Assembly (NCBI GenBank): GCA_037501455.1
Contig: CM074859.1
Location: 89,486,894-89,550,893 of the forward strand
DNA length: 64,000 bases
Source of the DNA: Lantana camara
Taxonomy: Eukaryota > Streptophyta > Magnoliopsida > Lamiales > Verbenaceae
Reading direction: 5' to 3'
Below the pieces are notes generated by a model. It saw only the letters and a program-made list of their open reading frames with translations, searched no databases and was not told the origin of the DNA. Positions 43,837-53,695 of this stretch are shown here, piece by piece (within the stretch, counting starts at the first letter, position 1; each line of letters opens with the position of its first letter). The translations under genes were made by a program, and so were the position numbers.

Positions 43837-43850
43837 CTGATACCAACTGT
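43837..43850 (-). other. Second primer-binding-like site inside element I
   Basis: On the minus strand TTGGTATCAGAGCAGG follows GTGACAG, the layout of an LTR end and a methionine-initiator primer-binding site. It is 310 bp from the left LTR and suggests a second, older LTR from 43851 rightward. Confidence 0.5.
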
Positions 43851-44079
43851 CACGGGTGGACTCATTTACTTGTGCAGCGGAACAATTTTTCGCCCGTGAG
43901 GCTCCCTTAGGTTCTCCAAAGCCTTCGGTCCGCCTTCCATCCTCGAGTCTTTATGATGACCCCTGCTCTTCTTAGCATCATTCACGCACTAACGATAGCT
44001 TCTAAACGCTTTCTCGTACCGCACTTCGTGTTCGGTACTCGCCCATTCATGTTTTACAAGCTAGCATGCTTACCATACA

Positions 44080-46604
44080 TGTAACGCCCCAATTTCCAGA
44101 AGTTCAGGTAAGCACGCCACGAGCGGGTCTTCGGGAGTTGGGGGAATTTAATTTAATCATTTCATTCAATTATTTACAACCTTCATCATATTATATACAT
44201 TACATCTCTATGCATTTATATAAATTGTCATTTACGTGAATTATATGAACTAATTGCTATATGTGACCTAATTGCACTAAATGCCCTTGATTGACCCTTT
44301 GTATAAATTTATGGACCTAATTGCATTAAGGAAATTGGAGCTACTTGATCTTTTGTGTAGAGAGGAAATTTGATTGAACGAATTCAAATATTAGGAGGAC
44401 TTATGTGCAAAATATGATGACTCATGTCTATTCTTTCAAGACTTTGGATTATATCATCTCTTTTTCCATTGTATTCTACTTCATTCCATTTTCATCCAAT
44501 TTCCACACACACACACACACTAAATACCGATTACAACACCAAGGAGAAGGAGGAAATTTTATCTCATTTCAAGCTAAATTCTTGAAGGATCATTGAAACT
44601 AGGAGCATCCTCATCATCATTTCTCCACTTCATCTTATTTCTTGCTTGAATTTAAGGTATGGCATGAACTTGGATGAATTTCTTGTTTGACATGGAAGTA
44701 GGGTTCATGAATTAGGTAATGAATTCTTGCAATATTTGGAGTTAGAAGCATGTTAGGATCATGAGAATTGGAAGTTGCATGGATATATTGAAGTTCATGA
44801 AGATTGGAAGCATGTTCATACATGAGGGTTTCAAGTTTGATTTTACCACTTTGATGTTTATTTCTTGATTGAATTGATGAATACTTGAAGTATGATGCAT
44901 ATATGAGGTGTTTCAACATTGTTGTGGTTGGAATTTGGAAATATAATTGTTTGGGTTGGTTTTGCATGGAAAACCCCTGTTTTCTGCCCTGTTTTTCTGT
45001 TACGCACAGTTGACACGGGCGTGTCAGCTTTGCCCTGTTCTGTGTGACACAGGCGTGCATGATAGTTTGGTTTTTCTATACCGTGACACGGGGGTGTCAT
45101 GGTTTGCCTTGTGTTGGTGACACGGGCGTGTCACCTTCTTTTCACGCATATTGTCCGCTGTTCCCAGACATGGGGGTGTCATAACTTAGTGTATATTGGT
45201 GACACGGGCGTGTCACCTTCTGTTTTCATGCATATTTTGGTTGCATGCTACTGTACGTGCATGCGTTAGATATATTGGTTACGTATTAATTGTTATTTGG
45301 GTTAATTGATTATATCAGTTAATTTCCTAATAGTACACATGAACATAATCTTATCTTTTACATATGCATATCATGATCATTGCATTTTCGCCGTTCGTCC
45401 TATTTGGTGCATTTTGAGTCGTGTTTCACGGGCAGTTATCTTTCTTGCACAGACCATCTTCCTGGTGACGAGGAGCAGGCTCCGTGAGCTGATTCCTTGG
45501 TTATTTTGGGTCGTTCAGGTGAGGTTTAAATTCTAGATGTATAGAACCTTACAACCCTTATGTGATTTTCGGCCAAAACGTATCTATATATCTATAGTTT
45601 TCGAACCTTATGATTTTCAATTGATTTCACGAAAATGGATTGATTGATTGATTGATTGACGCATTGATTGTTTTGGCGAGTAACTATTGTTCACGTTGGG
45701 CCCGAGGGTAGTGTATTGAGCCAACCGGGAAAGCAAGGGCTGACGGGTAACTCTTGCACTATCCTCACCATTGTGGGATCACCTCTGAATCCACCAGGAG
45801 GTTTGGTGGAGGAAGAAATCCCGTGCGTGGGAGTCATGTTCCCGATGTACACCATGATTGGATGGCTGGGTCTTGCAAGCCCGCCATCACCCAAAGGAAG
45901 AAGGATTTATTGATTGAAATTGCTAATTGTGCACGGAATTGTTGTGTGATCACCTAATCCACTAATAAATTGAAGTATAATACACAGTCGGTGAAAGGTT
46001 GGAGATTTTCCCTCACTCGCCAGGCCACAAATTGATTGTATTGAATTGGTAAAATGGATTAGTTGTAACCTCGGGCGATATTATCTCTTCTTTTCTAAAT
46101 CGTGTTGTTATCTTCCAAAATTATTACCCGAGATTATAACTTGTATGTATGTGAGCAAATATTTATTTATACCCCCTAGCTCAGTCCGTGTTGGACTGAT
46201 ACCTCAACTTTTCAGCTTTTGTAGGTTCGTGCTAGGCGGGAATTAGAGTCTAGCCTGTCTTTTATTCGGGCCTAGCACTTCACCTTCATATTGTAGCGCA
46301 TGTATTGATACTTCTTACATTTTGTATTATGCCTTACCTAATATTGGAGGTGATATTGTATTGTATGAAATGTTGGTATCTATTAATAAATATGTAAATA
46401 TGGTACCTATAAGTAGTGAATGTTATTGCTTCCGCTTTTATTGATATAATTGTTTAGTGGTATTAATTGAGGGTACCCGCCTAGCTTTTGAGTTTTTATT
46501 GTCTCCCGTTCGCCATAGTTTTGGTTCATGTATGAATTGTCGTTTCATATGTGGATTGAGGCTATAGTGCGGGGGATGTGGCGCCTAACGTTCCGGGTGC
46601 TACA
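44080..46604 (+). repeat. Solo LTR F (long-LTR gypsy type) inside element I
   Basis: 2525 bp, TGTAACGCCCCAATTTCC to CCGGGTGCTACA, flanked by ATACA (44075-44079, 46605-46609). No coding region. Landmarks: AG|GTAAGCACG at 44107/44108; AAG|GTATGG donor-like at 44656/44657; palindrome slot 45011-45217; possible exon 45453-45518 ending CAG|GTGAGG; GC-rich block about 45690-45905; hairpin TCAGTCC/GGACTGA at 46181-46199; acceptor-like TTGTAG at 46224; terminal GGGGGATGTGGCGCC. The early core block of Z1, G and E is not evident here, so F is a divergent, shorter subfamily. Confidence 0.9.
45011..45217 (+). repeat. Palindrome slot of solo LTR F
   Basis: Four clean units: TGACACGGGCGTGTCA (45011-45026), TGACACGGGGGTGTCA (45084-45099), GGTGACACGGGCGTGTCACC (45116-45135 and 45198-45217). 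Two decayed ones lie near 45046 and 45168. The arms are GACAC/GTGTC and the centre is GGGC or GGGG. Confidence 0.85.
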
Positions 46605-47930
46605 ATACATCCCACAATCTCGGGTCCCAACTATTCATCTCTTGATGGCACGGGAGTATACTTGCTCCGTCTCGGCATGAAGGGTCGCTAGCGCGCCCAA
46701 CACGCAATCCTCGTGCTCGTCGCTCGCTCAGGACGCTTCGGTCTTGGGTGCGCCTTGGCGCCCTTCGCTTGCTTCTCGCCCGAGTAGGGCAACTCGTAAG
46801 TCCAAGGTTCAATCAACTTGCCATCAACCCACAATTATCCCGCACGAAGCTTAGGACTTGCCTTCAAGCTCATAGGCAACTTACCGTCATGCCCACTATG
46901 CGTTGTTGCCCAATAATCGCATATCTTAAGCCTACAGACCCTCGTGTTGTGCGTGAACCCTTCGCACTTATCCACGAGTTAGTTCACGGGACTTTGGAGA
47001 ACTTGTCCCAATCACTCAATCGGCCTTGAGGTGTTTCTCGGGTCTAGCAATAAAGGGACAGCCCGCCGGGCTTAGCAGGAGCTCATGTATAACCTCTATG
47101 GCCTAACTGATGCCCAACGCGGACCCCATTGTCCCACGCCGATCGTTTAGTTCCCAGACCGCCCGAGAACACTAAGTTCCTCTTTTAGGTTCCTAGTGCT
47201 GGCCCATGCTAGCAGCCCTTGCCGACATGGTGCTCGCTTAGTGCCATCACAGCACGGGGAGGGCTGGCCGATGCTCACCAATGCATGCCCCCCTTATAGT
47301 ACTTTTAAAAAAAATTTCCTTAGTTCCGCCACTAGACATTCGTGCTAGCCGAGCAACGTGGATTTTCCATAAGTACCGCATCTGACCTCCAAATCGCCCG
47401 CCGTTTTCGTTCAAATGAAGCCCTTGACTTCAATAATCATACCACGCACTTTCAGCCCCTTCCGAGACTCCATCGTTTGGGAATTGCCCTCGCAATTTTC
47501 TGAATTTCCGAAACTGCCCCTTTGTGATAGCAGATTGTTGTCAAGGCTTGTTCATTGCTCAAACGGTGTCCAAATGTCTTGAAACTTTACGGAGACCGTC
47601 CCAACACATGAGAGAAGCTGCCCATAAAATATCTCTGGGAAATTCTTTCGTTTGATCCCTCTGCTCAGAGTACTTTTGGCCTGCCCCGCGCTGCTGACTG
47701 CCTCCCGGTCGCACCATAACTCCAAAGCCCAAACGGACTCGGAATGACCCCGAACTTGGTGGAGATCATCCTCATACATCAAGGAATACACATATAGAAT
47801 AGTATTCCGATCCCACTTCATTAAGGCCCACTGCCCCTAAAAGACCGGCGGGACGATATTCCCGAAACGCCCGGAACCAATGCCTCCAAGTTATGGCTGC
47901 AACCTTGTACTCCAAGTGCGACCCATAACA

Positions 47931-47940
47931 TCCTCCCCCA
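47931..47940 (-). other. Fossil polypurine tract and LTR start in element I
   Basis: On the minus strand TGGGGGAGGA is followed by TGTTATGGGTCG, as at a 3' LTR junction. With the primer-binding-like site at 43837 it brackets a TG-CA block of about 1.55 kb (43851-47930 without F). Confidence 0.4.
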
Positions 47941-48267
47941 CTCGATCCATTAACGTCCTCGTCAACAAGCACTCATCGCAAGAAGCGCGCTGTGCCAACT
48001 CACTGCAGCACCAGACGGAGTATCTCCCGAACAACAGATCCAAGGCACCTTCTGTGCCGCACGTCGGAAGTTCACCTCAGCTCGCTCCCCAAACTCGTTC
48101 CTTACGAACGCCATGTGGCTAGTAGCGGCTTCCTGCACGCTACGTCTGCCTAACCAACTATGTACATCCGTTGTACGTCGCAATCATGCCCACCCCTGTG
48201 GAGCGCTTTAAAGGGACAACACCGTTGAAGGGACATTAACTTCCACTATATTCACCAAGAATATAGT

Positions 48268-48378
48268 ACACTGATGCGGGCATCCACCAAGGACCCCGGA
48301 GAATACACTGATGCGGGCGTCCACCAAGGACCCCGAAGAATACAATGTTGTGGGCATCCACCAAGGAGCCCGGAGAAA
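48268..48378 (+). repeat. Tandem repeat, 3 copies of 37 bp
   Basis: Units start at 48268, 48305 and 48342 and share GGGCATCCACCAAGGACCCC with a few changes. The flanking region 48390-48540 also has two degenerate copies of a longer unit with CTTCTTAGTG. Confidence 0.8.
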
Positions 48379-48736
48379 GCAAGGTAAATCCACCTAGGAT
48401 TGCAAAGGACGATCTGGACTTCTTAGTGCAACCACCCTTGGTTAGCATACCCGCGAACGTCAAACACCACTCAAGGACGACCAGAGCTTCTTAGTGTTGC
48501 CTCATCTTAGGCACCGAAAGACATACCTGCGAACGTCCGAACTTCCACAAGGACTGCCCGGTGATCAGCAGGCTCACAGTCAAGTGTGTTATGATCCCAT
48601 AATGGTCGTTCCGCTATTGGCACACGCTACACGGTACCCTCAGGTACAAACTGGCTCCACGCCCAAGGCACGAACACTGGCTCCTCCACAGCTCAGTGTG
48701 CAAAGATTGGGTAGACGGACTGTGTCGCGCGCCACA

Positions 48737-48746
48737 TTCTCCCCCA
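48737..48746 (-). other. Second fossil polypurine tract in element I
   Basis: On the minus strand TGGGGGAGAA is followed by TGTGGCGCGCG. Same layout as 43527 and 47931. Weak on its own. Confidence 0.35.
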
Positions 48747-50079
48747 CTCGAGTCGTTGCCGCCTTGGCAACACTCGGACAACAAGGCCTCTCGCCTGAAA
48801 GTCGTTTGCGGTGTAAGGCACATACCGACTTAGAATCCAACTCAAGAGCCCGAAGCTCAACCACAGTACGAATGCCCCTCTTGGAAACTCTTCCACCACA
48901 GAGCCCATAATATGGTTTCCAAATCCCCTCAAAGAACACCCGCATTCACCCAAGACGTGCAAGCTCTTCCACTGAGCAAGCACTCCCACAAAGCGGGGAC
49001 TCGATCCTTCGACTTATCGGCCACAAGATATCCCGGCGTACACTCTGTTCAATTAGCAGAGTCATAGTCCACAAAATCACTACCCCGAATCACAAGCACC
49101 TCGCATGCAACTGGCGTACCCAATGCCTTCTCAACACAGTCCCATAAGTCCCCATCGAAAACTCCTAGGTCATGGAGCCCATATACGGCTTCGGAATAAT
49201 CTCAAGGAACCTTCACACGATTATCTATACTCGGGATAATCAACCAACTCGGAACTTCCCCTCTGGGTAAAGTCCCTACCACAACAATAGCCTCGCGCCA
49301 TGATCATCTCCTGACTAAATGAATCCCCATCGAAAGCCAGGATGAATTCTTTGCTCTTACACTACATTTCCCAACATCCACCCTCAACATGGCTAACAAT
49401 CCTCTTCAACTCAAGCTACTCATCCGTAGCAAGCTCGAGAAAAATCAGACTGGTCACCAACGTTGCAAGCAGAGCACTGAAGATCGGGTTACTTGACTTC
49501 GGCCAACCAAAATGTAGTTACCAACGAGTTTTCACCGTCAGATTACTGGACTTCACCCAACCGTAATCACCCATACTGCAAACTGGGTTACTAGACTTCT
49601 CATAATTCACAGCTTGTCGGCAACATCGTACTTCAATCGCACTCTTCGACCGTCACAAAAGAACTGTACAATTCGGTTAATAGACTTCGGCAAACTGCAA
49701 GTCGATATTGCGACTCAGGTTACTGTATTCGCCTAAGCTACAACCTTTCTGTAAGGCTTTCGGAGCTAAATTGTTGTACTAAGCTCGCTCTCTGAAAGCA
49801 ACAACCACTGCTTATCCCAGATGCTTCACGGATTGATTCTTTGGTACACGACATTCCCAAAACCATATGCGACCCACAATGGCTCATTGCGGCATTTTAA
49901 AGCCACTTTCCATGTGCCTACACTTTATAGCAAACCGTCAGGTTTCGGTCCATAAGTCTAGGTTTCGGCTCACTAGCTCATGTAAAGTTCGTTTGCCAAT
50001 TCCTTCGTTCAAGCGGCATCGGGTTCTCGAAAGGTACATCTTCAACTTCGCACTAATCAATTTCCATCCTGGATTGAAT

Positions 50080-50095
50080 CCGGGCTCTGATACCA
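50080..50095 (-). other. Primer-binding site of element I
   Basis: On the minus strand TGGTATCAGAGCCCGG, matching the 3' end of initiator methionine tRNA as used by many plant LTR elements, two bases after the LTR. Confidence 0.85.
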
Positions 50096-50097
50096 GC

Positions 50098-50438
50098 TTT
50101 CACAGGGTCGGAGTACTCGCGCAGCATTTCTGCACCACTTGGCTTCCAGCCTTCAAATCCACTTGAGCGCACAACCAGTTTCGCTCTGCCATGAGCTCAT
50201 CAGGGAGGAGGCAATAGCCCCTAACCAGTTGAGTGCTCGGAAACCCTCGACTTACCTCCTAGTCAAGTCCAAGACTAGCGGCAAGCTCCCCGAATTCAAT
50301 CGGGTCGGCATGCCTGGCTCCACAATATCAAAGGCCCCGAGACAAAACAACGCCTTTCGGGCCATTACCCCTCCCGCTCAATAAGCTAACCGGTCAACTT
50401 GTGCTTGGATGCCTGGTTGCGACTCGCAGGTCGTGACA
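50098..50438 (-). repeat. 5' LTR of element I
   Basis: 341 bp, same ends as the left copy. About 16 single-base differences were counted by eye, about 14 of them transitions. Confidence 0.85.
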
Positions 50439-50443
50439 CCACG

Positions 50444-51233
50444 GAAGCGTGGTCATGTTTGACTTTCCCCGTATTTCATTCTATCCGAAGAAGTCTAATC
50501 TTGTATACCGCGAACACATACCCGCCGAAGGGAGTAGTACGTATCCACTATACTATAGACGGGCAATGGAGACCGTGAGAATCCAAAATTTTCATCTTGC
50601 TCCCACTTGAATTTTTAGAGTTGTGGATTATCTTCGATTATCAAATAATCTATTTGACGTCTTACAATCGGAAGTGATTAATCTAATTAATATGCTCCCA
50701 CTTGGATTAATAAATCACATTTATAATCCTAATAATATTTTTGTCTATTTAATAACTCTTTATTAATTAGGCCGAAAAATATTAGTCCAATTATGCATTA
50801 CATTCAATCTCTATTAAATACTATTTATCTAATCATATTAAATAAAATATGCATAATTGAAAATAGCATAATATCTCATATTATATCATCATGCCATAAA
50901 ATAAAACAATTAAGCATGCTTGCAAATAATTATCATATAATTATCATGCTTAAAATTAAATGGCATAAAGAAACATGCAATAAATAAATTATCACATAAT
51001 TTAAATCATGTTTACTGATTCGGTAATTTTTCAGGAAAAGCAATTGAATTGTTTCCCAAAGAAATACCATTCCACGAAAATTCCCAAGAAACACTGGAGG
51101 GGTCACAAACGGTCCCACTTAAAAACCAGTCTCCTTTGATAGAATTTACGTGCACAGTAGCAGATTTAAAATTATGCATCGCATACATCATATCAATGCA
51201 TGTATATATCTAGAGCACGACTCTAATACCAGT
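50444..51233 (-). other. Leader and primer-binding site of copia element H
   Basis: Non-coding, AT-rich. The primer-binding site at 51219-51231 reads TGGTATTAGAGTC on the minus strand, a variant of the initiator methionine site, just after the LTR end ACCAGCA. No reading frame is supported. Confidence 0.7.
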
Positions 51234-53230
51234 TGCTGGTACAGGGACCCGAAATAGTACTGTTCTGGGACCATACTTTAAAATTTTCCCTAATATATAG
51301 GTATCAAAATATTTCTAAAATATTTAAATACAAACAGCGGAAGACTAGCCAGAACTACTCAAGTATATACATGCAATTGATAATAAATTTTAAATCACAA
51401 AGCAGATAAATAAAGCATAGAATTAACACTGAAGAGCACCTAATTTATCATGCTTAAACAAAATATAATATAAAAATTCCTTTCACCGAAGATGGCTACT
51501 GCGCCCGGAATTCATCTCCCGAGAACCCGATACCCGATCTCCTCGTGAAACCGGCAGAGCTTCCCTACAATAACCCCAGAGAAACCCTAGGCGTGTGGGC
51601 TCCGAAAGTATTTCTCTAAATATTTAGAGAAAATAAAACTTTAAACTAGAAAACACTTTTTAGGGTTTAATCTCCCAAAATTAGGAGTTTTATATATAAA
51701 CACCTAATTAAAATTAATTCCAAAATAAATCAGAATTAACTAGGAGAAAAGAGATATGGTTTCAAAGCCAAGAACTCAGCCCAAACCTCTCCCAAAAGTT
51801 GTGAGAAAAAATGAGGAGCTAAGCCCCCTATTTACAGGGGAAAAACCAAGGGTAAAATGGTAATTTCACACCCCACTTGCGTACACAACTTGGACATAAA
51901 TTCCGAGGTGACCACGTCATAGCTCTCTTCATCACGAGTCCAGCACCGCCCGCCATTCGTCGAATTCGTTGCCACGCGCCCTCACGCGCTACCTGAAGGT
52001 GGCGCGTGTATTACACTCTCGGCCCTCTAGGGTTTCTGTTACACGTGGCCTGCTGCGATGGCGCTACCTCAGTGCCACCTCACCCCATTCGCTGATGTGG
52101 CCTGACACATCAGCTTCCACGTCAGCAATTTTTTTTTTTTTCCAAAATAAAATTTCGGGCATTTCCAACACTTTGGAACAGGATTTATTTCTTAAAATAA
52201 ATCCCTTCGCTATTTTCAAACACTTTGAAAATTTATTTCTTTCTTTCCTTTTAATGTTTTATCTTCGGGTTTTCGATTGGAGCTTACAGGGGGACCTGCA
52301 GGACTAATTAATTTTAGCTTCAAACGGATTAATATATTATCATCTCATGATAATAATTAATTACCATTTAACAATATTTAATTCCACTAAACAAATATTG
52401 TTACACTCTAAAATTAATTAAATTATTCACGAATTTCTCGATCTAGAATAATTTTGCATTTTACACCTCCGTGTAGATATCCATGAAAAATAAATTAATA
52501 CTACTATCATTTATTTTTCACTTCTAATCTGAAATCTCCTGATTCGCTTTAAGTTTAAATCTCTTGTACGTGAAACACATTCCACATACAACTTCAGTGA
52601 CGCATCACACAAAGTACTTTGGCCAAAGTTTTAATTCGAACTTTGCAAATCCATTTCAGGAATACCTTTTAACTTTCCAGCAAAGCCACAGACTCCTCGA
52701 TCAATATTTCTCTTTAGCACATTTCATGTAATCATTGAACGTACAAAGGTTTTGGTCATTCGATATCGAGACCTCACTTATGAGCAAGTTACAATGCTTA
52801 ACACTACATGCCTAAAGTCGAAATACTACCAGGATTAAGAGTTTAATGCTCCATAAGATTTGTTCATTTTAGATAGTAGTTTAAAATGAACTATCTTAGT
52901 GGTCCAGTTCGATGTTTACAAATCTATTGAAAATCATCAATGTATTATAACTGGAAAGTCCATTTCCCTATAACGAAAGACTAATCATCTCATATAACAC
53001 ATTATAGTCTCGATAAGAACTTATTCTTATCTTACCGACTACAACTTTAATAACACGTGATTTCGATATCCAAAGTCCTTTCCTATGAAACACATTTCAT
53101 ATAATAATATCATCACACGTTATTAATTATGTTAATATACTCATAACTTGCAATAATTTCAGTTTTATTAATCCAACAAAATACGAAGTATTTACAAAGA
53201 AATTGGATTTTCAGGGCACTAATCCCAACA
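51234..53230 (-). repeat. 5' LTR of copia element H
   Basis: 1997 bp, TGCTGGTACAGGGACC to AATCCCAACA. It pairs with 36866-38881, about 19 bp longer mainly through small indels. Confidence 0.92.
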
Positions 53231-53695
53231 GACACAGTGTCCCCGGTTTGCCCGCAATTAGGCATCGGGATGGACCCTAGCCCCCAAGCGGTCGAACACT
53301 GGGACGTTCCTTGGAATAGGTATGTTTCTATTCATCTCGCTTGTCGTTCCCGTGATATGGCTTGCCGTTCCGCTCTTCCTCCAGAACCTGTCTTCTTCTT
53401 GCGGGCTCACGCCGATGGGGAGGGTTGTCGTTGTCATCGAAACCTTCCTCAACATGAGCACCAGGATGGACCTGGTGTTGGACTCCGAGAGCCGGGACGA
53501 TGTAGATGGCTTGGGGTTGAGCGTACTGATTCCGAGTGTACAGGAGAGGTGGATATCCCCAAAAGCTGGGCTGGTGAGTGGGCTACGGGACAACATGCAC
53601 CATGGGGATGGAGGGACCCTGGACGGTGGGATACACCATATTCTGCAGAGTCAATGCGAGCGGACTCCCCAGCGGGGGAGCTGGCATTTTGGCTC
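53231..53695 (-). pseudogene. gag: Gag fragment of element B between H and G
   Basis: Pro/Gln-rich N-terminal gag region. One minus-strand frame reads MPAPPLGSPLALTLQNMVYP and continues as Pro- and Val-rich sequence, then a charged EEGFDDNDNPPHRREPARRR-like segment, with stops. It starts with the GACAC duplication and ends at the GGCTC duplication. The plus-strand frames over the same bases (53237-53815) are shadows. Confidence 0.65.

Larger units (their letters stand above)
43186..50438 (-). mobile_element. Element I: non-coding LTR element nested in the copia leader
   Basis: Two 341-bp direct repeats (43186-43526, 50098-50438) flanked by the 5-bp duplication CCACG (43181-43185, 50439-50443). 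A methionine-initiator-type primer-binding site is next to the right copy and a polypurine tract next to the left copy, so it is an LTR element on the minus strand. About 6.6 kb internal, of which 2.5 kb is solo LTR F. No gag or pol frame is recognisable. By-eye comparison gives about 16 differences between the LTRs, mostly transitions. It is non-autonomous; its partner family is unknown. Confidence 0.8.
36866..53230 (-). mobile_element. Element H: Ty1/copia retrotransposon with 2-kb LTRs
   Basis: Minus strand, 16.4 kb including nested element I. LTRs are 36866-38881 and 51234-53230, flanked by the 5-bp duplication GACAC (36861-36865 and 53231-53235). The order gag, protease, integrase, RT, RNase H is diagnostic of Ty1/copia. 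The primer-binding site is next to the right LTR and the polypurine tract next to the left LTR. Frameshifts and stops occur in gag, before integrase and in RT, so it is defective. I could not assign the copia lineage firmly. It inserted in the gag gene of element B. Confidence 0.92.

Noticed and set aside
45011..45217. Regularly spaced palindromic repeats resembling a CRISPR array
   Set aside because: Units are short palindromes with unequal spacing inside a plant LTR. There are no unique spacers of uniform length and no cas genes.
48494..48910. 138-aa frame inside element I
   Set aside because: No domain, repeats nearby, overlapped by minus-strand frames, and located in decayed retroelement sequence.
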